Origin: Abyssibacter sp.
GTDB taxonomy: Bacteria > Pseudomonadota > Gammaproteobacteria > Nevskiales > OUC007
NCBI GenBank assembly: GCA_023146115.1
Contig: JAGLCS010000059.1
Span: 1-57,963, forward strand
Direction: 5' to 3'
DNA length: 57,963 bases
A model generated the notes under the pieces. The model saw only the letters and a program-made list of their open reading frames with translations, was not told where the DNA came from and made no database searches. This document shows, in pieces, positions 1 to 9,316 of the stretch. The stretch's first letter is position 1. The number at the start of each line of letters is the position of its first letter. The translations under genes and the position numbers were made by a program.

Positions 1-116
1 CGCTTATTTGGAATGACCAAACTTCGCTTCTCGCGCCTTGCCTAGCCTGTTGTCAGGCAGCAACTTGGCGGCGGGAATAGGTCAGAGTTTCCCTTAACGA
101 CCGGATACCCAAACAA
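1..116. other. Upstream edge, no gene seen
   Basis: This stretch at the window edge precedes ibaG. I find no convincing open reading frame, and no confident -35/-10 pair or Shine-Dalgarno sequence close to the ibaG start. The promoter for the ibaG-murA group may lie here or outside the window. Confidence 0.5.
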
Positions 117-1606
<1,490 letters not shown>

Positions 1607-1628
1607 ATTAGACCACCGGGTCAGTCCC

Positions 1629-2258
1629 ATGCTTTCGATTGCAGTCTCCAAAGGGCGGATTCTCAAGGACACGCTGCCGCTGCTTGCCGCGGCCGGTATC
1701 GAGCCGGTCGAGGATCCGCACACCAGCCGCAAGCTGATCTTCGAGACCCATCGCGGCGACGCCAAGCTGATCGTCATCCGCGCCTCGGATGTTCCGACCT
1801 TCGTCGAGCATGGTGCGGCGGATATCGGCATCGCCGGCAAGGATGTATTGATGGAGCATGGCGGCGATGCTGTCTACGAGCCGCTGGATCTCAACATCGC
1901 CCGCTGCCGTTTGATGGTGGCCGGTCGTCCCGGCTGCCTTGATGTGGGGCAGCGGCGCCTGCGCGTGGCCACCAAGTATGTCGAGACCACGCGTCGGTTT
2001 TTCGCCGCGCAGGGCCGGCAGGTCGAGCTGATCAAGCTCTACGGTTCCATGGAATTGGCGCCGCTCGTGGGTCTGGCCGATTGCATCGTCGATCTGGTTG
2101 ACACCGGCAATACCCTGCGCGCCAACGGTCTGGAGCCGCTGGAGCCGGTGGCCGAGATCAGTTCACGGCTAATCGTCAACAAGACCGCGATGAAGATGAA
2201 GCATGCGGCCGTGCAGCGATTGATCGACCAGCTCGCTCAGGTGACGGCGGATGCTTGA
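1629..2258 (+). CDS. hisG: ATP phosphoribosyltransferase, short form HisG
   Basis: HisG condenses ATP with PRPP, the first and feedback-regulated step of histidine synthesis. I chose the ATG that begins '[12 protein letters not shown]', because this is the conserved family N-terminus; the reading frame continues upstream into the murA end but without homology. The resulting 209-residue protein is the short form, lacking the C-terminal regulatory domain of the long enzyme. Short HisG is known to need HisZ as a regulatory partner, and hisZ is not in this window. The PRPP-binding stretch is visible as '[16 protein letters not shown]'. The gene starts 22 bp after murA and overlaps hisD by 8 bp. 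Confidence 0.95.
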   Translation: MLSIAVSKGRILKDTLPLLAAAGIEPVEDPHTSRKLIFETHRGDAKLIVIRASDVPTFVEHGAADIGIAGKDVLMEHGGDAVYEPLDLNIARCRLMVAGRPGCLDVGQRRLRVATKYVETTRRFFAAQGRQVELIKLYGSMELAPLVGLADCIVDLVDTGNTLRANGLEPLEPVAEISSRLIVNKTAMKMKHAAVQRLIDQLAQVTADA

Positions 2259-3558
2259 TATTCAAACCATCGCCGCCGGCGATGCCGATTTCTGGTCGCG
2301 CGTCGATGCGCTGGCCACCAGCGATGCGGCGGAACGCGCGGACGTGCGCGAGGCTGCAGAATCGATCTGCCGCGACGTTCGCGAGCGTGGCGATGCCGCC
2401 GTGCTGGAATACACGCGCCGTTTTGATCGTCGGGATGACCTTGCCGGCGTCGCCGAACTCCGGTTGTCCCCCGAAGCGATGGCGCAGGCCTTCGAATCGC
2501 TGGACGCAGCGGCCCGCGACACGCTGGTCCGCACCCACGAACGTCTCGTCCGCTTCGCCGAGCAGCAGGTGGCGACGAGCTGGCGAATCACCGACGACAT
2601 CGGTTGCGAGCTGGGCGAGCAGATCACCCCGCTCGATCGCGCGGGTCTTTATGTGCCGGGTGGCAAGGCCAGTTATCCGTCATCGCTGCTGATGAACGCA
2701 GTGCCGGCGCGGGTGGCGGGTGTCCGCGAGCTGGTCATGGTTGCGCCCACACCAGACGGGCAGATCAACCCATGGGTGCTCGCCGCCGCGCATCTCGTCG
2801 GCATTGACCACGCGTTTTGCATCGGCGGCGCGCAGGCCGTGGCTGCCATGGCTTATGGCACCGAGACCGTGCCTGCGGTGGACAAGATTGTCGGGCCGGG
2901 CAATGCCTACGTGACGGCGGCCAAACGCCATGTGTTCGGCGCGGTGGGCATCGACAAGCTGGCCGGTCCGTCGGAGATCCTGGTGATCTGTGATGGGCAG
3001 ACCGACGTCGACTGGACGGTGCTCGATCTGTTCTCGCAGGCGGAGCACGACGAGGATGCGCAGGCCGTTCTCGTTTGCCCGGATGCCGACTACCTTGCAC
3101 AGGTTCGCGCGCGGGCCGACGAGATGGCGAGAGCGCAGTCGCGCGAGGCGATTATTCGTGCCTCCTTGGCCGCACGCGGCGCACTGATTCATGTCGAGAA
3201 CCTCGCGCAGGCAGCCGAGGTGGCGAATCGACTGGCGCCGGAGCATCTGGAGCTGTCAGTCGCTGATCCGGACGGTCTGCTGCCGAGCATTCGGCATGCC
3301 GGCGCGATCTTCCTGGGGCGGCACACGCCGGAAGCATTCGGTGATTATTGTGCCGGGCCGAATCACGTGTTGCCGACCGGGCGGGGGGCACGATTTTCGT
3401 CCCCGCTGGGCGTGCAGGACTTCCAGAAACGCAGCAGCCTGATCAAGGTTTCTCCCGCTGCCGCTGTCCAGCTGGCGCCGCTGGCCGGGCACTTTGCGGA
3501 CGTGGAGGGGCTCGCCGCGCATGCGGAGTCCGCGCGTCGGCGCGGTGGCGGCGTCTGA
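2251..3558 (+). CDS. hisD: Histidinol dehydrogenase HisD
   Basis: HisD oxidises L-histidinol to L-histidine in two NAD-dependent steps. The 435-residue protein has the family glycine-rich segment '[15 protein letters not shown]' at about residues 136-150, the '[12 protein letters not shown]' segment near 215-225, the zinc-site region '[11 protein letters not shown]' at 261-271, and '[13 protein letters not shown]' further on. It overlaps hisG by 8 bp, so the two are translationally coupled. hisC, which follows hisD in many relatives, is absent; petA comes next after a 198-bp gap. Confidence 0.97.
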   Translation: MLDIQTIAAGDADFWSRVDALATSDAAERADVREAAESICRDVRERGDAAVLEYTRRFDRRDDLAGVAELRLSPEAMAQAFESLDAAARDTLVRTHERLVRFAEQQVATSWRITDDIGCELGEQITPLDRAGLYVPGGKASYPSSLLMNAVPARVAGVRELVMVAPTPDGQINPWVLAAAHLVGIDHAFCIGGAQAVAAMAYGTETVPAVDKIVGPGNAYVTAAKRHVFGAVGIDKLAGPSEILVICDGQTDVDWTVLDLFSQAEHDEDAQAVLVCPDADYLAQVRARADEMARAQSREAIIRASLAARGALIHVENLAQAAEVANRLAPEHLELSVADPDGLLPSIRHAGAIFLGRHTPEAFGDYCAGPNHVLPTGRGARFSSPLGVQDFQKRSSLIKVSPAAAVQLAPLAGHFADVEGLAAHAESARRRGGGV

Positions 3559-3613
3559 GGCTGGTGGCATGCGCATTCGAGGTGTTTGGTCGGCGCTGAG
3601 CCGTTGGTCGCTG

Positions 3614-3622
3614 TGCTATACT
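3614..3622 (+). promoter_or_regulatory. Extended -10 element upstream of petABC
   Basis: The sequence TGC-TATACT has a TGn extension directly before a near-consensus -10 hexamer (TATACT, 3617-3622). No good -35 hexamer lies 16-18 bp upstream, as expected for extended -10 promoters. It sits in the 198-bp gap between hisD and petA and would separate respiratory from biosynthetic transcription. This is an inference from sequence only. Confidence 0.45.
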
Positions 3623-3756
3623 CGCGCACTGCCTGAGCGAACCGGCACCACCTGTGTGCACGCACCGTATTCGGTGTGCAGGGCCACGCCGCCAGGCGTC
3701 AATAGCGTGGTCAATCCAGCTTTGTCTTTTCAAGTTGTCAATCAATTAGGGGCAGC

Positions 3757-4359
3757 ATGAGCCAGGTGAAAGACGAGGGCGTCGACGCGGGGAAGCGTCG
3801 TTTCCTCACGCTTGCAACCTCGGTGGTCGGCGGCGCAGGAGCCGCGGCGGCCGCCGTTCCTTTTTTAGCGAGCTTCAAGCCCAGCGCCCGGGCGAAAGCT
3901 CTTGGTGCGCCGGTGAAAGCGGACGTCAGCAAGGTCGAAGACGGCGCCCGGGTGACGTACACCTGGCGTGGCAGTCCGGTCTGGCTCGTCAAGCGCACGC
4001 CGACGATGTTGGGGACGCTGCCCAAGCTGTCAGGCCAGCTGGCCGACCCGGAATCGAAGCAGCCGCAGCAGCCGGATTACGTCGACGGCGAAACCCGTTC
4101 GATCAAGCCGGAATTGCTGGTCATGGTCGGTCGTTGCACGCATCTGGGCTGCTCGCCGCTGTACCGCCCCGAGCCGGAAGCGGCTGACGTGCCGGGCGAA
4201 TGGATGGGCGGGTTCTTCTGCCCCTGTCACGGTTCCAAGTTCGACCTCGCCGGCCGCGTCTACAAGGGCGTGCCTGCACCGCTGAACATGGAAGTGCCGC
4301 CGCATCGCTACGAGTCCGAGGCAGTGATTGTCATCGGCGAAGACACGGAGGCCGCGTAA
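3757..4359 (+). CDS. petA: Ubiquinol-cytochrome c reductase Rieske subunit PetA
   Basis: PetA carries the [2Fe-2S] cluster that accepts an electron from ubiquinol in the bc1 complex. The N-terminus has a twin-arginine-like start (Arg14-Arg15-Phe-Leu) followed by one hydrophobic segment at about residues 17-38, giving a membrane-anchored protein exported by Tat. The cluster motifs are complete: CTHLGC at 127-132 and CPCHGS at 155-160. Its 200-residue length is normal. It is the first gene of petA-petB-petC and ends 1 bp before the petB start. Confidence 0.97.
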   Translation: MSQVKDEGVDAGKRRFLTLATSVVGGAGAAAAAVPFLASFKPSARAKALGAPVKADVSKVEDGARVTYTWRGSPVWLVKRTPTMLGTLPKLSGQLADPESKQPQQPDYVDGETRSIKPELLVMVGRCTHLGCSPLYRPEPEAADVPGEWMGGFFCPCHGSKFDLAGRVYKGVPAPLNMEVPPHRYESEAVIVIGEDTEAA

Positions 4360-4360
4360 C

Positions 4361-5605
4361 ATGGGCATCCAGGCAAACCCCCATAAGACGACCGGCTTTC
4401 TGGGCTGGATCGATGATCGCTTCCCGCTCACCAAGATGTGGAAGGATCACGTATCGGAGTACTACGCTCCGAAGAACTTCAACTTCTGGTACTTCTTCGG
4501 CTCGCTGGCGATGCTGGTGCTGGTCAACCAGCTGCTGACCGGGATCTTCCTGGCGATGCACTACAAGCCGGATGCCGATCTGGCTTTCGGCAGCGTCGAG
4601 TACATCATGCGGGATGTCCCCTGGGGCGACATCATCCGCTACATGCACTCTACCGGCGCGTCGGCGTTCTTCATCGTCGTCTACCTGCATATGTTCCGCG
4701 GCATGCTCTACGGCTCGTACCGCAAGCCGCGCGAGTTGATCTGGATCTTCGGCTGCCTGATCTATGTCTGCCTGATGGCCGAGGCGTTCATGGGTTACGT
4801 GCTGCCCTGGGGGCAGATGTCCTACTGGGGCGCGCAGGTGATCATCTCGCTGTTCGGCGCGATTCCGGTCATTGGGCCCGATCTGGTGGTTTGGATCCAG
4901 GGCGACTACGTTCCTTCGGACGCGACGCTCAATCGCCTGTTCTCCCTGCACGTGGTGGCACTGCCCTTCGTGCTGGTCGGCCTGGTGGTGGCGCATCTGA
5001 TGGCGCTGCATGAGGTGGGTTCCAACAACCCCGATGGCGTCGAGATCAAGAAGGTCAAGGACGAGAACGGCATCCCGAAAGACGGCATTCCGTTCCATCC
5101 GTATTACACGGTCAAGGACATCATGGGATCGGTGTTCTTCCTGATCCTGTTCTCGGTCGTGTTGTTCTTCATGCCTGAGGGTGGCGGCTACTTCATTGAG
5201 GCGCCGAACTTCGAAGAGGCGAATCCGGCGGTGACACCGGATCACATCGCACCGGTGTGGTATTTCGCCCACTTCTACGCGATGTTGCGGGCGGTGCCAT
5301 CGAAGCTGGGCGGCGTGATCATCATGGGCGGCGCCGTGCTGATCCTGTTCTTCATGCCCTGGCTGGACCGCAGTCCGGTCAAGTCGATTCGCTACAAGGG
5401 GCCGATCTTCAAGATCGCACTGGCGATCTTCACGGTGGCTGTGATCATGCTGTTCTGGCTGGGGACGGAGCCGACGACCGAGTCCAAGATTCTGCTCGCG
5501 CGGATTGGCACGGTGATCTATTTCGCCTTCTTCCTGGGTCTTCCCATTATTTCCAAGCTGGACTCCACCAAGCCCGTTCCGGAACGAGTCACGGATGCGC
5601 ACTGA
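4361..5605 (+). CDS. petB: Cytochrome b subunit of the bc1 complex PetB
   Basis: PetB is the multi-spanning subunit that holds the two b hemes and the quinol sites of complex III. I selected the ATG right after the petA stop, giving 414 residues beginning 'MGIQANPHKTTGF'. Family features visible include 'MHYKPDADLAFGSVEYIMRD', the heme-ligand His region in 'YMHSTGASAFFIVVYLHMFRG', the second His pair around 'FSLHVVALPF' and 'HLMALHEVGS', and the Qo-site PEWY-like loop, here 'APVWYF'. About eight hydrophobic helices are present. The end overlaps petC by 11 bp. Confidence 0.96.
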   Translation: MGIQANPHKTTGFLGWIDDRFPLTKMWKDHVSEYYAPKNFNFWYFFGSLAMLVLVNQLLTGIFLAMHYKPDADLAFGSVEYIMRDVPWGDIIRYMHSTGASAFFIVVYLHMFRGMLYGSYRKPRELIWIFGCLIYVCLMAEAFMGYVLPWGQMSYWGAQVIISLFGAIPVIGPDLVVWIQGDYVPSDATLNRLFSLHVVALPFVLVGLVVAHLMALHEVGSNNPDGVEIKKVKDENGIPKDGIPFHPYYTVKDIMGSVFFLILFSVVLFFMPEGGGYFIEAPNFEEANPAVTPDHIAPVWYFAHFYAMLRAVPSKLGGVIIMGGAVLILFFMPWLDRSPVKSIRYKGPIFKIALAIFTVAVIMLFWLGTEPTTESKILLARIGTVIYFAFFLGLPIISKLDSTKPVPERVTDAH

Positions 5606-6374
5606 CATGAAGTCGATGATCTCTCGCATTGCTGCCGTCGTCGCACTGCTGGTGTCGGCGCCCCTGTTCGCCGCTGGTGGTGGCGCACTGCCGTACAGCT
5701 ACACGCCGGAACTGGGCAACGAAGCCTCGCTGCAGCGTGGTGCCAAGCTGTTCATGAACTATTGCTCCGGTTGCCACGGGCTGCAGTACCTGCGTTACAA
5801 CCGCATGGCTGAAGATCTGGAGATTCCGGAGGATCTGCTCACGGACAACCTGATCTTCACCGGCGCCAAGCCGGGTGAGCACATCAACACGGCGATGCCC
5901 TCCGAGCCGGCCTCGGTCTGGTTCGGTCAGGCGCCGCCGGATCTCAGCCTGACCGCGCGGTCGCGCGGCCCGAGTTGGATCTACAGCTACCTGCTGACCT
6001 TCTACCTGGACGAATCCCGCCCAATGGGCGTGAACAACGTCGTCCTGCCGGGCGCGTCCATGCCGAACGTGCTCGCCGAGCTCGAAGGCTGGAAGGCGAT
6101 GGACGAACACCATGGCGGTGACGCGTCACATGGCGAGTCCTCAGGCGGCCATGGCGGTGGTCATGAGCCTGCCTTCGTCGAGGTTGAGCCGGGCACGCTG
6201 GAGCAGGCTGAGTTCCGCGCCGCCGTCGGCGATATCACCAATTTTTTGACCTATGCGGCCGAACCCGGCAAGCGGGACCGTCAGGCTCTGGGCTTCAAGG
6301 TCATTGCGTATCTGATCGTGCTGTTCATCCTCTCCTGGTTGTTGAAGCGGGAGTTCTGGAAGGATGTACATTGA
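5595..6374 (+). CDS. petC: Cytochrome c1 PetC
   Basis: PetC transfers electrons from the Rieske centre to soluble or membrane cytochrome c. A signal peptide covers about residues 5-27, the covalent heme-binding motif CSGCH is at 57-61, and a single C-terminal membrane anchor lies at about 236-252, followed by a basic tail. The ATG at 5595 overlaps petB; a second ATG at 5607 is an alternative start. A His/Gly-rich insertion at residues 172-190 (nine His in 19 residues) is unusual and looks like a surface loop in the periplasmic domain. Confidence 0.96.
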   Translation: MRTDMKSMISRIAAVVALLVSAPLFAAGGGALPYSYTPELGNEASLQRGAKLFMNYCSGCHGLQYLRYNRMAEDLEIPEDLLTDNLIFTGAKPGEHINTAMPSEPASVWFGQAPPDLSLTARSRGPSWIYSYLLTFYLDESRPMGVNNVVLPGASMPNVLAELEGWKAMDEHHGGDASHGESSGGHGGGHEPAFVEVEPGTLEQAEFRAAVGDITNFLTYAAEPGKRDRQALGFKVIAYLIVLFILSWLLKREFWKDVH

Positions 6375-6383
6375 GGCCTGCTC

Positions 6384-7028
6384 ATGAGCGATAGTGCCGT
6401 GCTAGCGAGTCGTCGCGCGTATCTGACGATTTTTTCCCGACCGGCTGGACTGTTGTCGCATCTGGTCCGCGTGGTTGTTCGCGAGAAGAATCTCGCGAAC
6501 GTGAACATCGAGTTCTTGCGGCCGGGCGACGACAACGAAGACCTGGTGCATTTGAAGGTCGATACGGCCAGCGAACTGCCAGTGCTGATCGACCGGCAGC
6601 TGGTCCTGACCGATGTGCGCACGATCATCGAGTACATCGATGAGCGGTTCCCCCATCCGCCGTTAATGCCCATCGACCCCGCAGAGCGTGCGGCCGCGCG
6701 GCAGGCGATCGAGGAGATCCGCGGCGAGTTCTACAAGATGGTGGACATCATCGAGAATGGCTCGGCAGCGAAGGTCCGTGCAGCGCGCAAGACCTTGATC
6801 TCCGGTCTCACCGGCTTGGCGACCAGCATGGGGCGGCGCAAGTACTTCCTCGGCTCCGACATGAGTCTGGTCGACTGCGCCATGGCACCTGTCCTGTGGC
6901 GGCTCAATACGCTGGGCGTGAAGATGCCGGCCTCGGCCGAGAATCTGAGCGAGTACGCGCAGCGGTTGTTCGCGCGTCCGGCTTTCAAGGCCAGTCTCAC
7001 CGAGATCGAAGAAGGGTTCCAGGGTTAG
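6384..7028 (+). CDS. sspA: Stringent starvation protein A SspA
   Basis: SspA is an RNA-polymerase-associated protein with a glutathione-S-transferase fold that affects stationary-phase and stress transcription. The 214-residue sequence has an N-terminal thioredoxin-like domain (about 10-90, with 'ELPVLIDRQLVLTDVRTIIEYIDERFPHPPL' type features split over 63-93) and an all-helical C-terminal GST domain. The Cys needed for glutathione chemistry is absent from the N-terminal active-site position, as is usual for SspA. It follows petC by 9 bp and precedes sspB, the conserved petABC-sspAB arrangement. Confidence 0.94.
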   Translation: MSDSAVLASRRAYLTIFSRPAGLLSHLVRVVVREKNLANVNIEFLRPGDDNEDLVHLKVDTASELPVLIDRQLVLTDVRTIIEYIDERFPHPPLMPIDPAERAAARQAIEEIRGEFYKMVDIIENGSAAKVRAARKTLISGLTGLATSMGRRKYFLGSDMSLVDCAMAPVLWRLNTLGVKMPASAENLSEYAQRLFARPAFKASLTEIEEGFQG

Positions 7029-7058
7029 CTGCGTGCTAGCCGCCTGCTGGTTGCTGCC

Positions 7059-7484
7059 GTGACGACCTCCCGGCGCCCTTATCTGATCCGGGCCATGTAC
7101 GACTGGCTCGTCGATAATGAATTCTCGCCCCACCTGTTGGTGGACATCGCGATCGAGGGTGTCCAGGTACCGTCCGGGTATGCGCAGGATGGCAAGATTG
7201 TGCTCAACGTCAGCCCTTCGGCGGTGCGAGCGCTGAGCCTGGAGAACGACGGAATTTCTTTCGAGGCCCGCTTCAGTGGGCGCGCGATGATCGTTTGGGT
7301 GCCCGTTCAGGCTGTGCTGGCCATCTACGCCCGCGAGAACGGAGAAGGGATGATGCTTCAGGGTCTGGACGATGGCGAGCCGCCGCCCGACGGCCAACCG
7401 CCCGAACCGCCTGAAACCCCCGACCCTGGCGACGACCCGAGCACCAAGGGCACCCGGCGTGGCCACCTGAAAGTCGTCAAGTGA
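7059..7484 (+). CDS. sspB: ClpXP adaptor SspB
   Basis: SspB delivers ssrA-tagged proteins to ClpXP. The 141-residue protein has the conserved substrate-binding domain from 'RRPYLIRAMYDWL' (residue 5 on) to 'VLAIYARENGEGM', then an acidic, proline-rich flexible linker, then a short basic end 'GHLKVVK', which matches the ClpX-binding XB tail. The start is a GTG that keeps the full conserved N-terminus; the Shine-Dalgarno sequence is weak. It follows sspA by 30 bp and converges on the FAD oxidoreductase gene. Confidence 0.93.
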   Translation: MTTSRRPYLIRAMYDWLVDNEFSPHLLVDIAIEGVQVPSGYAQDGKIVLNVSPSAVRALSLENDGISFEARFSGRAMIVWVPVQAVLAIYARENGEGMMLQGLDDGEPPPDGQPPEPPETPDPGDDPSTKGTRRGHLKVVK

Positions 7485-7489
7485 ATACG

Positions 7490-7518
7490 GCGACGGGTCG
7501 TGTCACCGCTCCCGTCGC
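7490..7518. terminator. Inverted repeat between convergent genes
   Basis: Perfect 8-bp arms GCGACGGG (7490-7497) and CCCGTCGC (7511-7518) flank a 13-nt loop in the 55-bp gap between sspB and the convergent FAD oxidoreductase gene. There is no T-run on either side, so a classical intrinsic terminator is not supported. A bidirectional stem that halts or protects both transcripts is a reasonable inference. Confidence 0.4.
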
Positions 7519-7539
7519 AGCCTGGGCGCCCGCGTGTTG

Positions 7540-8961
7540 TTAGATTCGGTCAGGTAGCAGCTTGCCGGGGTTCAGGATGCCGTGGGGGTCGAACACCCGT
7601 TTCAACTCCGCCATAACGTCCAGGCTGGCGGCCGGTATTTCGCGGTCAATAAACGGCCGTTTCTCGATGCCGACACCGTGTTCGCCGGACAGCGTGCCGT
7701 CCAGGCTCAGCACCAGATCGAACACGTCATCCAGGCAGCGATGCATGCGCTCCATGTCCTCGGGTTCGCCCAGCAGGTTGGTGTGCATGTTGCCGTTGCC
7801 GGCATGGCCGAAATTGACAATGTGAACCTGGTGTTTTTCCGCCAGCGCATCTAGGCCGGCGATCAACTCGGGCAGTCTGGACACCGGGACCACGACGTCT
7901 TCATTGATCTTCTTGGACGCAATGTGACGCAACGCCGGCGACAAGGCCTTGCGGGTGGCCCAGAGGGCGGCAATCTCACCGGCATCAGTGGCTTGGCGCA
8001 GCTCGACCAGGCCGTCGCCACTGGCGGCGTCGGAAACGGCGCTGATCGCCGAGCTCAGTGACTCCCGGCTACCATCGACCTCGATCATCAGCATGGCTGC
8101 GGCATTGGCCGGCAGGTCGACCTGGGTGCCGCGCGCACCGGCCCGTATGGCGGCGATGGCGTTGCGGTCGATGAATTCTAGCGCGCAGGGCGTCTCGGGC
8201 TGCGCCATGACCCGTGCAATCGCGCGGGCCGACCCTTCGATGCTGTCGTAGATGGCCCGCACCGTCGCCTTGCTGGCGGGTACTGGGGTGAGCTTGAGCA
8301 CGGCTGAGGTGATGATGCCCAGCGTGCCCTCGGAGCCCACCAGCAAGCGCGTCAGGTCGTAGCCGACCACGCCCTTGGTCGTGTAAACCCCGGTCTTGAG
8401 CAGCCGACCCTGACCATCAACCGCAGTGATGCCCAGCGTGTTTTCCCGGCAGGTTCCGTATTTCACGGCCCGCGGACCCGAGGCATTGCAGCCCAGATTG
8501 CCGCCGATGGAGCAGTAGGCCGCGCTGGTCGGATCCGGCGGCCAGAAAAAACCGTGCTCGCCGGCGATCGACTGCAATTCGGCATTGAGCATGCCCGGTT
8601 CAACTTCGGCGTAGCGATCGTCCGGTGCCATGCGGATCAGCCGGTTCATGCGCTCCAGCGACAGGACCAGCCCATGCTTGACGGGCACGGTGCCGCCGAC
8701 GGTGTTGGTTGCGCGCCCCCGCGTCGTCAGCGGTATGCGGTGCTCTGCGCAGGCTTTGACAATCGCTTGAACCTCTTCTGCCGTGTCGGGAATCGCAATG
8801 GCCTGCGGCAGCATGGTGCGGCGGCTATTGTCGGAACCGTAGGGCAGGCAGTCGGCCGGGTCGGTAGAAAAACGCCGGGGCGGTAGCGCACGGCTGCAGG
8901 CCTCCTCGAACGCGGAGGGCAGCGACGCTGGGGGCGCGGCGGTCGTTGGGTCATTCGGCAT
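7540..8961 (-). CDS. FAD-linked oxidoreductase, GlcD/D-lactate dehydrogenase-like
   Basis: This 473-residue protein has the two domains of the FAD_binding_4/FAD-oxidase_C family that includes D-lactate dehydrogenase (cytochrome) and GlcD. The FAD domain shows 'TTRGRATNTVGGTVPV' and 'CSIGGNLGCNASGPRAVKYG'; the C-terminal domain has 'HAGNGNMHTNLL' and 'GTLSGEHGVGIEKRP', the metal and substrate-binding segments of 2-hydroxyacid dehydrogenases. The substrate is probably a small D-2-hydroxyacid, but I cannot decide which. I chose the ATG at 8961, which overlaps the yraN stop by 11 bp; an upstream extension lies inside yraN. The expected electron acceptor is the quinone pool or a cytochrome. Confidence 0.88.
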   Translation of the reverse strand: MPNDPTTAAPPASLPSAFEEACSRALPPRRFSTDPADCLPYGSDNSRRTMLPQAIAIPDTAEEVQAIVKACAEHRIPLTTRGRATNTVGGTVPVKHGLVLSLERMNRLIRMAPDDRYAEVEPGMLNAELQSIAGEHGFFWPPDPTSAAYCSIGGNLGCNASGPRAVKYGTCRENTLGITAVDGQGRLLKTGVYTTKGVVGYDLTRLLVGSEGTLGIITSAVLKLTPVPASKATVRAIYDSIEGSARAIARVMAQPETPCALEFIDRNAIAAIRAGARGTQVDLPANAAAMLMIEVDGSRESLSSAISAVSDAASGDGLVELRQATDAGEIAALWATRKALSPALRHIASKKINEDVVVPVSRLPELIAGLDALAEKHQVHIVNFGHAGNGNMHTNLLGEPEDMERMHRCLDDVFDLVLSLDGTLSGEHGVGIEKRPFIDREIPAASLDVMAELKRVFDPHGILNPGKLLPDRI

Positions 8962-9316
8962 CGAACGCACCTTTAATCCATTGAATCGGGTTGTGGGCTG
9001 CGTCACCGTCGATTGCGATCACATCGAATCGGATGGGGGACGCGGAAAATTGCGGATGTCGGCTAAGCCACCATCGGGTGGCGGCGATCAGTCGGCGCTG
9101 CTTGTGCACGGTGACCGACGCCGCTGCGCCGCCATAGGCGTCGTTTGCGCGCTGTCGGACCTCGACCATGACCATGGTTGCACCGTCACGCATGATCAGG
9201 TCGATCTCGCCTAGCCTGCATCGCACATTGCGGTCGTGGGGTTTGAGGCCTTGTTGGCTCAGCCAGTGCTCGGCGCGGGATTCCGCTACGGCGCCGCGGC
9301 GAAGACGGCCGATCAA
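8951..9316 (-). CDS. yraN: YraN/UPF0102 family nuclease-like protein
   Basis: The 121-residue protein has the small endonuclease-like fold of UPF0102: 'AEHWLSQQGLKPHDRNVRCRLGEIDLIMRDG' features near residues 15-45, with the Glu-Ile-Asp pair and 'MVMVEVRQR' supplying PD-(D/E)XK-type residues. The biological role is not firmly established. The start is TTG, overlapping the lpoA stop by 4 bp (TTGA), which indicates translational coupling. Its position between lpoA and a downstream partner is conserved in Gammaproteobacteria. Confidence 0.9.
   Translation of the reverse strand: MIGRLRRGAVAESRAEHWLSQQGLKPHDRNVRCRLGEIDLIMRDGATMVMVEVRQRANDAYGGAAASVTVHKQRRLIAATRWWLSRHPQFSASPIRFDVIAIDGDAAHNPIQWIKGAFDAE

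Noticed and set aside
4331-5629. 432-codon minus-strand frame opposite petB
   Set aside because: It is the antisense of a fully recognised cytochrome b; its protein is rich in His, Gln and Arg without any family motif, as expected for a shadow frame in GC-rich DNA.
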